A DNA stretch of 64,000 nt from Magicicada septendecula. Taxonomy: Eukaryota > Arthropoda > Insecta > Hemiptera > Cicadidae. Location: assembly GCA_034769895.1 (NCBI GenBank), contig CM068370.1, positions 46,552,344 through 46,616,343 of the forward strand, read 5' to 3'. Shown here one piece after another: positions 23,928-36,536 of the stretch. The notes beneath the pieces were generated by a model that saw only the letters and a list, made by a program, of their open reading frames with translations, did no database searches and was not told the origin of the DNA. A program made the position numbers and the translations under genes. Within the stretch, counting starts at the first letter, position 1. Each line of letters begins with the position of its first letter.

Positions 23928-24937
23928 GAAGAATTATAAAATACTATCATCATATCAATATCTATAATTTTACATTATAATATGTGTGATATTTCATTAC
24001 TCTATGAATTTATATATTACTTGCAATTGTTCAACACATGCATTACATTTTGTATAAACACATTTGCTGTACTTGTCACTTATGCTATTGTGCCTTGTAT
24101 TCATGTATTTGTAATTATCTAAACCGATTTCTATTGTATTTATTATGTATAACTTTGTGTCTATGTAAAACACATTGGTTTACCCGCATCTACTGTCTAT
24201 AACCATGCGCCACGCATATATTTTTATATTTATATTGTGTATTTTGTATTTTGCGATCACGTATTGCACAATTATTATTCATGCTTTTAATTATGACATA
24301 CATGTCATTACACCTTGTGCTTGCAATCATTCAACAATGTATAATCTGTTTTCACATGTCAATTTATTGTGCATTCCTGAAACTGTCAGGTATAGCATGC
24401 ATCATTCAATTATTATATTAAAGCGTTATGCTAAATCTATGTTTTTACATGTATAATTCTGTAATAATTTTTGTCTATTCATTTTACACTCAATACTATT
24501 GTATAGGTCAACTGGCCTTGACTGGTTTAAGCTAACCATCATGACTTGCATAAAATATTTGCCATTTGTATCGGGCCCATCATGTGATGAGTCACCGATT
24601 ATTCATCATCAAACATTGTCAAACTATGTATTTTTCATGTTTTATATTGTTTTATATTGTACACATACAATATATATTAGCAATACATTGCTAATTCTTG
24701 CATTTATACTCATGTATAAATCAGTTTGCAAGCCAACTGTGGCCTGCTCAACTGTTATCATCATCATTCAGGTTTTATCTCTAAACAGTTAATGTTATAA
24801 CTGTTATCTAACATTTCAATCTCAACGTTCAATACGATTCATTGAGGTTGATATCTATTATTAAGAACACATTGTGTTTTCGTATAATAAATTATTAAAA
24901 TGTATTAAAAAATCTTTTGATATTTTGTGGGCAGTTA
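23928..24937 (+). other. T-rich 3' noncoding region of the BEL/Pao element, distal part
   Basis: Pyrimidine-rich on the plus strand, with long frames that contain mostly hydrophobic, low-complexity residues and no domain. It ends at the 3' LTR. No convincing polypurine tract is visible immediately upstream of 24938 (TTTTGTGGGCAGTTA). Confidence 0.45.
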
Positions 24938-25349
24938 TGGACAGTAATGTGGTAATTGTCATATTTAAAGGTTGGCTAATCTGTACGTTTATTGCGTTCA
25001 GGCTTCAACACAATGCAACGAACGTTGGCGAGCAGTGGACGTAAACGCGTCTCTGCTTCGTTCTGTCATTTTATTCATTTCTTCTTGTCGTCGAGACAGA
25101 TTTATGTAGGCCTTAGGCCCTACAGTAATCATTACTGTAGTTTGGAGTGCCGCGTACTCGCGCCTCAATTCTTCATGCATCATTCGTAACCGACTTGGTT
25201 TTATTCAAAATTCAAATGTCTTTCAGACATAGCCAACCTTACTATGCCGATTAAATTGTACTCAAAAATTAATAAATGTATCAAATACAGTCCACGCTCA
25301 TTATTCAGCATCCTGGCAATAACATCATAAAACATTAATCTTCCTAACA
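24938..25349 (+). repeat. 3' LTR of the BEL/Pao element
   Basis: 412 bp, TGGACAG to CTAACA, followed by the GTTAT target copy at 25350-25354. It differs from the 5' LTR by about eight substitutions, a 12-bp length difference and a 3-bp length difference. Confidence 0.93.
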
Positions 25350-25354
25350 GTTAT

Positions 25355-28300
25355 TATAAAATTGAAAGGATTCCGTTCAGTTCTTAAGTAAACAATTTTT
25401 AAACAAACTTACATTGAAACTGTAGAGCTTATTCATTCCAGTTGAAAACATTTCTTGGATTAAACCCACTGACGTAGAAAGCAGGGGGAGTAGCAGTTGC
25501 CCTGAAACAAAAGAACTAGATTAGATGATGTACTGTAAACACTAACTTGCTATATCTATTGTATCCAAAACTGAGCACCATACAGAATAATGTATAAACC
25601 GTTGACTGCTAGGGAAGAAGAAGTTAAAGGAATTAATTGAAAATACATTAATCAGTTCTGCTACTGATCTCATGGTCAGCTGTGTTACATATTACTGGAC
25701 ATGTAATATTTCTAAATCATAATAAATATGATATAATTTGAAATGGCTGATGATAAGTGCTTATGAGTATTACCTCATTCTCAGATGGGACAAACACCAC
25801 AACACATCTACTGGGTATCCTCTTTTTGCATATAACTTGAAATGAAGGTATTTGTTTTACATAAACATAATCAACACTCTACCCTTTCATGTAAGCAAGT
25901 TGAATAAGTAAAATAAGTAAACAAAATGCTCCTACACACACTATATAATATCCTTATGTATAATCTATATTTTTGTGTTTATACAAAATAATTCAATAAT
26001 TATGCACATAATAATTAAAACAATTATTATAAGTTTGAATTTTCATAATTCAAACTGTCATGGTTCCTACTTCTGCAAACATTTCAATTATATACAATGA
26101 CATGTGTGGACATCTCTACAATATGTAGCTTGTTTGTGTAGATTTCCTAACTCACATCAACACTCATACACTGCCTATGTTAATACTGTATATGTTAATC
26201 ATAGACTATATGTTAATCAACAGACGTGGTCATCTCATAATTTCTTGTGATCCTTTATAATCTATCAAATATAGTCTATATAGTCTTTTCAAATTGACTT
26301 GTTCACTTTCCTGAACAATTATTTTAATATCAATAAAATGCCTAAAGTGATATTGCTTTTCAGTAATTCCAGTCTGTAGAGCAGCAGTCAGCAACCTTGC
26401 ACCCATCGATAAGGTTTGACGCACCTGCGAACCAATTTGTAATTTTATTTTCTTTTGAACGAAGGAACACACCCACATTGTACCTCCTTTGAAGTAATAT
26501 AAAATATTAACAGCCATTTACCGAACCCCGCTACATCTTCCCCCAATATGACTGTTGAGCTTTTCGCCCAGAGCCTGTAAACACCTTTCTCCCCAAAGGA
26601 GAAACTTGATTTTTCAAGTTTTACATTTCTGTGCACTTTATGAAAATAAATAGTGTTATTGTGGTAAGTTCTTTAATTTATTTTTATTAAAATGTTTTCC
26701 TGTTTAACCATTTTTTTCCTGTGAAGTTTTGTTAGTTTTAACGTGCATGTGCATGATAACAAATTGTTGATGACCTACTCCTAATGTGAACAATTTTAAC
26801 AATTTATATAAAAAATACTTCAAAGCTTGTTTTGATTTGGTGTTACACATCGTTAAATATAAGCACAAGGGTATTATAAAGCGACAGTTAATGTTTGTAA
26901 CGTCTGGCTATTGAACTTCACACCTTTCTATTTTCTACCGATTGGGTGCGGAGGGTGTGCCCATCAAACTGGTCCTCAATGTTGTATATTGTAATTAAAC
27001 GCGTCTACGTTGCGTTTTTGTTTACTGTTTGTTACGTCTTCTCTATAATAAATTATTTAAATAGTACTGTTAGTTTGTATTAATAATTCACCACACATTG
27101 GTAGTGCCGCTCTGTAATATAACGTGATGTAGTGGTAGGGTGAGAGAGATTGTATTTGTGGGGTAGTGCTTTTTGAATTTTCCCACACTTCGGGTTAACT
27201 CAGCGATTGGCTCTAACCGTATTCTGGCAGTTGTAGGTTAGTTTATTTTTCGTCGTCAGCAAGGCTATATTCGCCTTGCGTACCTGCTGGCTCCCACTAA
27301 TACCTGTGAACAAACTCTTATTCTACTTGCAAGTATGAAATGATAACTCTGTTATTGGTAATCATTGATTTGTTTTATTTTTTTTTTCAGCTTATTGGTT
27401 AAACAAAATAAATGGTTCGGTCTGGGATCGACCTTGACAGTTTAGTATCGATTTGTATTTGAATCCGATCTTCAACGAGTTGCAAATAATTATAATATAA
27501 ATTAAATATCTCAGGGCTTGGGTTCTTTGGGGTAGTTAAGAAGTCAGAAATGTTTTTAAAAAGGAGTACAACACATTACAAATACTTAAAAAAATAATAA
27601 ATCTTAATTATTAATGTTAACATGTATGAATGTTATGTTTTTTAACCAGCTGCATCAACGAACTCTGTCTGCATTGGCAAATGATGCTACACAAGATGGC
27701 CGCCCTGGTCAGTTAACCAAGCGTCATGTGTTTCCTATGTTTTTTTGTTTAAATAAAATGTTATTATTGTTAACCAACGTATTACTGTTCAGTGGTTATT
27801 TCAATTATCACTGTAGGTAGTTTATATAGTGTAGTGAAGTTGATCTATGTGTAGTGTTGTTACAAAATTACTTCGGAATTATATTTACGTTCCTTGTACT
27901 GCAACCGGCCAACTCTCTATGGTTTTTTGGTGTTTGCGTAGAATTAAGCTTCCATCGGTTAGTGGTATTTCTTTTATCTTCTCTATAAGTTTTCTGGGAT
28001 GTTTACCTGTTCTGTGGTTTCATTTAGATAATTAATTTAGTGTAAGCTTGATTGTTTTATCTTCACTCTAAGCGTCAGCTATACGGGTTTTGACCTTTTC
28101 TGCTTGGCGTTCAACAATACAATAATATTTCTTCTCGTCTTAGTAATGGTTTTTTGACCAGTAAACTCTGTTTTTGATTGGTCAGTTTGCATGAACTTGA
28201 GGTCAAGCGGCATATAGTACCGAAAATTATATCCTTGCCTTCCCTGTCAAAAAATACTCCTTTGTTATTTTTTGTTTAAATTAAAATTAATTTACATAGT

Positions 28301-29530
28301 TTTGTTCCTTTTACAAAGGTCTACATTTTGATATATAATTTTATATGTGTTGACTTTATATTAGGCGTTTTTTTTACACCTTTATAAGAATTCTAAATTT
28401 GGACCATAGTACTGCCCTAACTTTTATTATACAATACTTAATGTTTTGTTTGATTAATTTAATTTGATTCACATTAATTATTAATTGTTTTTTTTTGTTT
28501 TGAACCCTTTTGCCTGATTACATTTGTTATTACATGAGCTTTGGCCCTTGACATATTCTAACAATATTTATTAATTAACACAAAATCTCTTAACATACTA
28601 ACTTAAAATGTTGCCTTCATGGCCAAGATTATATTCATTTATTAACAAACAATAATATAAACTATTTAGTTTACCATAATACCAATTAAACTTTACCATA
28701 TTACCATACTATTAAACTTTACTAGAGTTAACTGCATGGAAGTAGTACCATCAAGGTCACTCACTTTCACTGCTGCTCCCTGTCACCTCCACACCCCTCG
28801 CCCAGCGTTGTTGCCGGCTAGTACAGTGTGTAGCGTTTTAGCAGTGTTACGAAAACAAATTTCATACATCCACCTTATATTCCTTGTTTCAAATTTATTT
28901 ATGCGTATCACGTAAATGAATTTGTTTTATCAGGAATAATTAGTTGTGGGTAACATTACTCAGTTAAATTCTGGGCGCCAGTATTTGAGCTATAAAAATT
29001 TGTGTGAGTCGGCAACATATTTTTTGTTGTCGCGTAAATATCTACAGAATTTCTATCTTTGCGTTTCTTCTCTTTCTTTGACTTTTTTTGTTACGATTTG
29101 CAGTTCTCTGAAACTACTATTTATACTGCGCTGGTTTTTCTTATGTTAGAATCTAAAGCTTTTAGCAATACACACCCTAACTTTACGAAGTACCATTAGG
29201 TCAGTTATTTTGTGATTTCCGTACAATGAACTTACTTATTTAAAGTTTTACTGTTTTTTCTTCATGGGCGGTTATCCTACAGACTGACAGTTGTATGAGA
29301 ACGCTGACCTTGCCTGCTGTTGTTGCTTTAATTTTTTCATACTCACGGTCTTTTCCCTTTTGTAAATGAATCTGTTTTTGTTCTCTGCACGGTCGTTCCT
29401 AAGCCATATGGTTCAGAAGTTCTGTTAGGTATATGTACACATTTGGTATGCAAATTGCGTATACCCTGTCGGCATGTCTTTTCGGTAAATATTGCTGTCT
29501 GACACTTTTATGAATACCTTTGTCATTTTA
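25355..29530. other. Unassigned 4.2-kb interval, no gene supported
   Basis: No protein domain, tRNA or complete element could be identified. Noted: CAGCAGTCAGCAACC at 26382 resembles a hAT end but lacks a matching partner. A pyrimidine tract ending TTTTTTTTTCAG near 27391 resembles a splice acceptor without coding sequence around it. Frames at 26230-26636, 27614-28035 and 28946-29149 show no domain. A 40-nt segment at 28721-28760 is repeated inverted at 55574-55613. Confidence 0.45.
28721..28760 (+). repeat. 40-nt segment with inverted partner at 55574-55613
   Basis: The segment contains AGTTAACTGCATGGAAGTAG and ends TCAAGGTCAC. The reverse complement of 55574-55613 matches at about 37 of 40 positions. 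About 45 nt further on, CAGCGTTG is followed by TTGCC here, and CAGCGTTGCC occurs beyond the partner. The family is unknown. Confidence 0.6.
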
Positions 29531-31384
29531 CACTCCCCTCAAAAATGTGTATGTTTACTGGCCGCGCTACTACCTTTCTTCCGTTGCACAAAGATAAATA
29601 GGACTGAGCAATTTCTGTAAACAAAATTGTCGCTGTTGTGGCAAAAGCCAATCCTATTTCAGTTACAGTACCCCATTCCAAGTAGGTTGGGTGAACGAGG
29701 TGAGGAAGAGACGAATTAGCAACAAACATACAAAATATTTATCGTCCTTAGTATTGTTGACAGAAATTTTGTGCGTTTCATGTGAACAGTTGACGTCTTT
29801 ATTGTAGACAGTGTGTGTATTAGTTTATTTCAATAATTTGTATTTATTATGAGTGATATTGTGGAACAGTATCCTACATTTAGTTCGAGTACAAGCAACG
29901 GTGGTGTACGTGCGGGCCGAGAGGACATTAGAAAACAAAGTAAAGTCATCATAGCAAACGTTTACAAGTTTTTTTAAAAATCTTGCATATAATGAAGAAG
30001 CCAGGAGGAACATAAACTTTGCACAAGTTCGAAAATTGACAGCGGAAGCTTGTGGCATTTCTGAACAGTTGGTGCAACGTATTAGCAATACCGTTGCTTC
30101 GGCAGATGATCAAGGCGTGCGTGTTGTGTTCAGTTCTCCAAGGAAAGGGTATAAACGGGAACACAAAAACACTGAACTGGACGATTTTAATAAACAAATA
30201 GTCCGCAGGACCGTACTATAATACTATAGTACTATAATATTACGACCGAGGGGAATACCCCACTGCAAGCAAAATTCGAGCTGATCTCTGTCAGAAAATC
30301 AATTATTCTGGTTCAGAAGCCTCCGTACTTTGCCTTCTGAAAGTGCTTGGTTTTAAATATTTAAGAAGTGCAACGATGGACGAAAATTTTTAATGGAGCG
30401 CAGAGACATTGCTGCCTTGAGAGCGAAGTTTTTGAGAACCATGCATATACATCGTACGGAGGACAACAGGCCTATAATTTATTTGGATGAAACCTGGATA
30501 TCACAGAATCATACGAATAAATACATCTGGCAAGACTCCAGAGGGAACGGTGGGCTGAAAGTATCTACTGGTAGAGGTGGCCGGCTGATTATTGCACATG
30601 CTGGATCCACAAGTACAGGTTTCATAGCAGGTGCCAAACTTGTCTTTCGTGGCAGTAAGCATTCAGCTGCATCTGACTACCACACAGAAATGAATGCTGA
30701 AGTTTTTAAGACCTGGTTTGTTGGTATGTTGCGCTCCTTGGAAGAAGGCTCTGTTATCATGATGGATAATGCCAGCTATCATTCTGTACAAATAGATAAA
30801 CCACCATGTTCAAACTGGCGTAAAGCGGATATCATGGAGTGGCTGCGTAAGAAGAGAATTTCATTTTCCACAGCTGAAACCAGGGATGAACTTCTTTCTA
30901 AAGAAGAGATCCGAATAGCCAAGAAGACGTACGAATTGGATCAACTGGCAAATGAAATGGGACATACAGTAGTGCGCCTGCCACCATATCATTGTCAGTA
31001 TAATCCGATCAAGCTGATATGGGCCCAAGTTAAATGGTATGTTGCAAACAAGAATACGACTTTCAGATTGGCCGATATTGAACAACTTGCACATGAAGCT
31101 TTGGACAGGATAACTCAGGAAGACTGGGAGAAGCGCGTAAGACACGCGGAGGCACTACAAGAAGCTGATTACTCAAAGCAGTGCACGAGAGACACCACAG
31201 TGGAGCCCTTCATCATACACTTACGTGTGAGTAGTGACAGCGAACCTGAGTCCAGTGAATCCGAAGACGAATACTGCAGGAGTGTTAAAAAGTGTATATA
31301 GGTGGTAAACGTGTCTATAGCGAAGCGTAGTATTTTTTTTATTGAAACATAAAAAACCGTGTGTGCGTGTTTTCTTCACGAGTG
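29531..31384 (+). mobile_element. Tc1/mariner-like (long-spacing, ~DD82E type) transposon, decayed
   Basis: The transposase remnant at 29849-31301 defines the element. Candidate ends are CACTCCCCTC at 29531, preceded by TA, and the complement of CACTCGTGAAG ending at 31384, with TTA just after. Only about five to six terminal bases match, so the boundaries are tentative. A TA target would fit the superfamily. The element lies between unassigned sequence and the family A locus. Confidence 0.5.
29849..31301 (+). pseudogene. Tc1/mariner superfamily transposase, DD81-spaced, broken
   Basis: The transposase would cut and rejoin transposon ends with a DDE catalytic triad. From the ATG at 29849 the N-terminal part shows an HTH-like segment (FAQVRKLTAEACGISEQLVQ). 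The uninterrupted part (30393-31301, 302 codons) holds YLDETW (first Asp at residue 32) and MMDNASYHS (second Asp at residue 125). PPYHCQYNPIK follows, where Glu or Asp is expected but residue 207 is Lys. The spacing of 81 residues between second and third catalytic positions is close to the DD82E ('Sailor') group of Tc1/mariner-like elements. A run of T near 29970, a small AT-rich expansion near 30215-30240 and a T run near 30388 disturb the frame. The C terminus is acidic and Ser/Glu-rich. Confidence 0.85.
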
Positions 31385-32147
31385 TTATGAATCTGCTCTG
31401 TGCTATCGCTTTGCAAAGTGATAATTGTGTGACTAACCCTATTTAAGGTGAGTTTTTCAACATACTGCTTATTTATAATAGTCATAAGGAATTCTATAGT
31501 TCATATAATAAGGAACATTTTAATAATAAAATTAGTAAGGACAATGCATAAAATATAGAATTATAAATTTAAATTCTATATTTAAAGATTTATAATATAT
31601 TAATATATAAATAAGGAATTCTAAATTTATTTCATGAGGCATTTGTATTTGTTGTTTATAAAATTATCCTTATTTTCTTAAGAAATCCAATTCGTTTCAC
31701 GTTTATACATACCATTATTTTTATGCTACTTGTGCATGTAACGTCTTATAGTATAGTTCTAATTTTTTTACTTAATTATTAATAAGCAGCGCAGGAAATA
31801 AAAATAGAATATTTTTCTGAGTTACGAATAGTGCGGTGTCTCTTCAATAATTAAATGGGGCTTAATTATTAAAGAGCTTAAGACACAGGATGCGTATAAA
31901 AATTCGTTCAAACAAACTATAGCTGACGCGTCGCATTGAATGTTATGTATAACATACGGAAATTAATTGTTAATTAATTATTAACAATATATTAATTATG
32001 ATGTAATTATTATTAAGAATTATTGACAATGTAACAATGTACTCTAATGCATGTATTAGAAACTTTCTCACTTTGTTATATTCTTTACATTAAGTAGGCT
32101 TACTTACTAGTGTAGCATTTTTCGGAAGAAAGGGAAACTGTTGCTTA
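31385..32147. other. No gene seen
   Basis: Very AT-rich interval with AATTCTA/TAGAATT-type short inverted words (about 31490-31640) and no recognisable element. Confidence 0.45.
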
Positions 32148-32151
32148 GTGG

Positions 32152-32931
32152 TGTAACATGACGAATTTGGAGGGATTTTGATTTTATTAAATTTTTGGTG
32201 TTAATTAAAAAATATTCATAAATATAATTTCCATCTGTGACCAGTCCACGTGTTGAATTAAAACAGTGCGCTAACAAAGGAACAGTACGCAGTATCAGTT
32301 GTGTGATCGTTACAAAAGAATGCACCAGGGCGTCAATTCTAAGAACTTTACGGGTGTGTGGCAGTGCGCCCGAACACACCACACAAGCCGGTGCGCAGAC
32401 CGACGCGGAATTGTAAAACTAAAAAATGGCTTAGAGAAGAATCTCTGTTCGCTTCCTTGACCATGCTGGAGGATGTGAGTCTAAGCCCAACCTTTTTTGT
32501 GACGTCAACCAGTGCTGACCAAATGTCGTCCACGACAAACACACAAAAAACTACGTGTGTTGAATGGGACACAACAGTGACAATTAAATAGCAGGCATTG
32601 TTTTCCACCTTGAGAGACGCAATCTAGTTGGCAGTGAGCATAGAGACGCTCTTGGCAGTTCGCTTACAGACGCAGATAGTGACGCGTGGGCCCGGTCGGC
32701 TGAACTTTATAAAATGTGAACAACTCAATATAATACCGCTTTCATACCGACCGGGACCCAAGGAATTAATGGACTGTCCAAATTTATAATGAGTGTAGTG
32801 AAGTGTTCAATAGACATGTTAATTAGGCATTGAATCGGTGAACAAAACACGTGTCCGGCCGGAGTCTCGGTAGTGAACAGTTAGCTCGAAAATGATTTTT
32901 GTAAATAAAAATAAGGGGTAAGGTTTTAATA

Positions 32932-32973
<42 letters not shown>

Positions 32974-33180
32974 AGGCAGACTGGGCAGTCTGATGTCTGT
33001 ACGTTAAATTAAGGTAAGATACTAGTGTAAGGTCAAAGTAGTACTTGTAGTGATGGAATGAATAACACAACAAGAAATTATTATGCTGTATTTATGTTTT
33101 CTAATTTTGAGTAAAGATCTAACAGAGTTGCTAAAAGTTAAAAAATAAAATGCATTAATTCTCTTCAAAAATGAGTTAAG
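32152..33180 (+). repeat. LTR1 of the family A locus
   Basis: Starts TGTAACATGACG directly after the GTGG target copy. It matches LTR2-LTR4 but is shorter than the complete LTR3 (1167 bp). A TATAAAA box-like word lies at 32708-32714 and a (GT)n run at 32934-32970. Antisense and sense frames inside it (86 and 77 codons) recur in all LTR copies but have no domain and are not called genes. Confidence 0.88.
32934..32970 (+). repeat. (GT)n microsatellite inside LTR1
   Basis: Uninterrupted GT dinucleotides. The homologous runs in LTR2 (about 37317-37356), LTR3 (about 41706-41730) and LTR4 (about 55180-55194) differ in length. LTR3 and LTR4 end with a GAGTG variant that is missing from LTR1 and LTR2. 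Confidence 0.9.
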
Positions 33181-33193
33181 TTGTTTTCCTTTT

Positions 33194-33583
33194 TTGTATA
33201 AGTTAATACCCTCTGTGTGGAATGATATTAAAAGTATGAGATGGTGTTATGATGAGAGAGAGTTAGATAGAGAATTGTGTATTGATAAAGAGACAGAATT
33301 GTATAAATTAAAGAGAGCTTATGATGAGTTGAAAGAAATGTTAGAAGTGCGTTTGAACAATAATGATTTAATTTATGATGAAAAAACAACTGACCCAATA
33401 TTGAATATAATTACTAACGGAGACTGGACAGAAATAAACAATGTTGACTTGGTTCATGATTATTGTGATAAAACGAATGAATTTGATTTTTATGGTTATG
33501 ACACACAAGATAGCCATATGTGTGTAACTGAAATCGAAAATTGTTATTTGAAACAAAGATTAATTTTTGACAATGGAGGTTAA
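33194..33583 (+). mobile_element. Family A gag-like coding remnant, tandem unit 1
   Basis: An open frame of 129 codons rich in Asp, Glu, Asn and Tyr, without Pfam-like motifs that I recognise. It ends LIFDNGG, similar to the IFDDGG end of the element B protein. It is one copy of the C-terminal part of the family A gag-like product. An identical frame lies at 37580-37969. Fossil remnant. Confidence 0.6.
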
Positions 33584-36536
33584 ACTATAAAACAATCAAT
33601 GGACAATTTTAAATATTTTATTTTACGGTGCAGACCTCGCAACCTTGGACATTGAAGTGTGATATAACTGAGTAATCAATGATGAAGATTTGTAAATAAA
33701 TGTTTAGTGAATTTAATTGTATGTATTGTAAAATGTTAGGTAAACAATGTGTATGTAGGTAATTGTCGTAATAATAATATTAATATTTTGCAACCTAAAT
33801 AAATAACAAAATTAATTTTGAAGACAGTAATTGGCGAATTGTAATTGTTTTGATAGCAATGGAACTTGTATTTTCAATAATTAATTTAATTAAGATAATT
33901 TGAAATGTTTGAACATTTTTGATTGAAATTTAAATGTTGTGTAATTGAGTTTTCTAATGGATTTAAATTGTTTTATGAGAGTTGAATTTGATAATTAATT
34001 AATAAATAAATGATAAATTGTTTTGTATGAAATAACACTGTGATTAAATGTTTCAGAGGTTACGTGGAGATATTGGTGTGTATGGTGTGTATATATTTTG
34101 TGTTTATGTCAGTAGGTGAATTATGTACTGTAAGTATAAATTTGATAATACCAATGAAATATAATAAAGTGTTTACAGATGTGAAAAGAATTTTAACTTC
34201 AATAATGAAAATAATTTGAGATAATTGTTTTAAATAGAAACGATAATTAAAAAACAATAGTGTGTGTGGATGGGGGGTTGCTCATGTGAGCAACAAATTT
34301 AAATTTCGTAACGTAAAATGATAACTCACTTTTGCTCTAATTAAATGCTTGTATTATGATTTGATAAATAGGTGTGCATATGTTTATTATACTATGTTTA
34401 TTCTGTCTCATAAATGTTTTATTTTATTGTGTTAGGAATGTAGGGATTAAAGGAATATGTAAGCTATATAATTTTGAAATGTGTTTATAACAAAGTAAAT
34501 ACCTAGACCGACCGGCAGGCGGTTTACATAATGGTACCAGAGTCAGAGAAGGGGGAAACAATGATGTGTAGTATGTTAGATATAAGGATTGATAAAAATA
34601 TGTATTTCATGTAATTTCTATAATTTTGAAATGTGTTTGTAGTAAGGTCATCCACCTTGCTAAGAAAGTCAGCTGATCCGCTGTAAAATGTCACTTATTA
34701 ATGTTTGCCAATTTCCAAGGTAATTAATGTTCAATATGATGTTAATGTGATAAAAGATTTTATTTGAATGATAGACTGAATTGATATATTTAAGAATTTT
34801 AAATGATTTGTGAAAGATAGTAAAAGATAGATTTTGGGTGATCAATATTTTGTTGGGACATGTATATCAGTCCAAGTTGAAGTTAAAGTGGTGATAGAGA
34901 TGAAAATGTTGTTATGAATTAATGTTATGTAGAATTTGAGAAGTATTGATGTTGACACAGTAGATATGGGGAATATATGTAGAGCAATGATTGATATTTA
35001 TAAATGATGAAGTTATTTTGTAGTTGAAGTGAGGTAATGAGAATGGTGATTTGGGGATGGTAATTTTGTAAGAGGGGATAGTGTAGTGTAGGAGTCCGCA
35101 ACAAAAAGGTTGTGACGGGAAGGGACCGATTGGCGGGAAGGGGTTGCCTTAGGTAGAATCCAGGGACCAGATTAAGGGAATGAGCTTTTGGGGGGGGACA
35201 CATATCCTAAGTACAGAGGGTTAGAGAGTATTTTTTTATATATCGAGAGAATGATGCGAATTGAGTTTAGTAGTAAGTTGGGTCTAGAGATTGTTTGATA
35301 GATATTTTGATAAAGATGGGTGTCATGATAGTTAAAGTTGTTAGTGGTATTAGAGTCAGAGAGGTAAAGATTATATATGTATAAATGCCAAGTGGCAAAG
35401 CAAGTCATTATGAGTAATTAAATCACCCAAACTAATGGAGATTAAGAATAGTAAAGAAAAGAGAGTTATAATAACAGTATAAATTTTGATTGAAACAAGT
35501 GACAATTTTAATAAAATTTGAAAATGTAAAGTTATAAAGTGTTTATTTTGAGTAATTTAAATATTAATTTTATTCTTGATCATAATAATATTGTGTTATT
35601 TTAAATGTTTTATTTTATTGTATTGTTGTGTTTAAAGATAGAAGTTTAAAGATGTTCAATGTATTTTCAGATGTAACTTGTGTATAACTTATGTAGGTCA
35701 AGGTTCTTGACTTGACCCAGTTTGATCAGCTGATGGGTGATGTTCTATACTAGACCCGTTTTGGCAAGGAAGTAATGTCGATTTTGCTTTTAATTAATTT
35801 GAATAATTTTAAATAATTTCAATATTGAGAAAAAATTATTTTAATAAGTTTAAATTTTTTGAATTTCTTGAAAAAAAAATTTTAGGATTTTTGCCTGCCA
35901 TCCAATTGATGTTTTGAACTCTGATTATATTATTATTTGTGTGTATTAATAGTGTTTTTATTGAATTGTATTGTTTAGAATATAGGTATAATCACATGTT
36001 AGGATAAGGATGTTCATGTTTTTAATAAATGTTCAACTTGTTTATTTTCTAATGATAAAAAATAATGAAGAGAAGTATTCAGTTTAGATAAAAGATTTGT
36101 ATTTTGATTTTGAAACTTGGTTTCAATGTAAAGAAAATTCCTAAATGTAACAAGATTTGATGGGATGTAGTTATAAGTGTGTGTGCGAGCCCAGTAACTG
36201 CTAAAGGCAGCCCAGTGTGCATGAGAAGGGGGAACATATCGGTTGAGGATCTGGCCTGATATAAAGCCAGGGATTTGGATTTTGGGGCTACATGTTAGAA
36301 GGTGAGGTGCGCTGTGGTGCGTATCTGTTCGATTTTACGGTGTTGGGATCTCGCACAGAGAAGTCCAGTGATCTTGTTCAGATGCGGCCATAGTCGCCGA
36401 GCCAGGGGGGTTGTTTACCCATGAAGTATAAGAGCTAAAGGGGGTTGTTGGCACCAGTTCCTCACCGGTCCTCTTAGGGGTTTTAGCAATGAGATTTCTT
36501 CTGTTTCGGCAGAAGATATCTCATTGGGGGGGGTAT
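33584..36536 (+). other. Family A 3' noncoding region, unit 1
   Basis: About 2.95 kb, C-poor on the plus strand and without a coding frame. It holds blocks shared with element B: a hairpin at 34277-34294, the AGTCCGCAACAA block at 35090-35240, a GTCAAG/CTTGAC hairpin plus ATCAGCTGAT at 35697-35734, AGCCCAGTAACTGCTAAAGG at about 36187, GTTGGGATCTC with GAGAAGTCCAGTGATCT, a hairpin at 36487-36526 and a G-run polypurine tract just before LTR2. Confidence 0.75.
36487..36536 (+). promoter_or_regulatory. Pre-PPT hairpin and polypurine tract, family A
   Basis: CAATGAGATTTCTTCTG (36487-36503) can pair with CAGAAGATATCTCATTG (36510-36526) at 16 of 17 positions around TTTCGG. A G8 run and TAT follow, directly before the TG of LTR2. 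This is the place where plus-strand DNA synthesis is primed in LTR elements. Copies lie at 40874-40913 and 54347-54386. The element B counterpart is at 49252-49292. Confidence 0.75.

Larger units (their letters stand above)
13396..25349 (+). mobile_element. BEL/Pao LTR retrotransposon, broken
   Basis: Both LTRs and a perfect 5-bp target duplication GTTAT (13391-13395 and 25350-25354) delimit the element. Its coding part shows, in order, a BEL-type gag (DUF1759-like), zinc knuckles, an aspartic protease (DUF1758-like), reverse transcriptase, a Pao-type RNase H/A17 region, integrase and a C-terminal DUF5641-like segment. It is interrupted in roughly half a dozen places, so it is a fossil. The two LTRs differ by about 2% plus two small indels, which suggests insertion within the last few million years at usual insect rates. 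The total length of 11.95 kb is too long for the family (6-8 kb). A probable foreign insertion at 19720-23923 would account for the excess. Confidence 0.92.

Noticed and set aside
23875-23960. Short frame with a VDTGA word resembling a retropepsin active site
   Set aside because: Only about 35 codons long with no neighbouring protease or RT signature; likely chance.
24175-24792. Two adjacent hydrophobic frames of 93 and 97 codons in the BEL 3' region
   Set aside because: Low-complexity T-rich sequence; no signal peptide, domain or envelope-like cysteine pattern that I could support.
26382-27115. Possible hAT element starting CAGCAGTCAGCAACC and ending near GGTAGTGCCGCTCTG
   Set aside because: The putative ends match poorly and no 8-bp target duplication was found.
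27380-27420. Pyrimidine tract plus CAG as a splice acceptor of a host gene
   Set aside because: No coding exon on either side and no donor or domain nearby.
29815-30221. Antisense frames over the transposase N terminus
   Set aside because: Complement of the transposase coding strand.
32348-32608. Overlapping sense and antisense frames (77 and 86 codons) inside the family A LTR, repeated in all four LTRs
   Set aside because: They are shadows of one LTR sequence on both strands, have no domain and recur only because the LTR is repeated.
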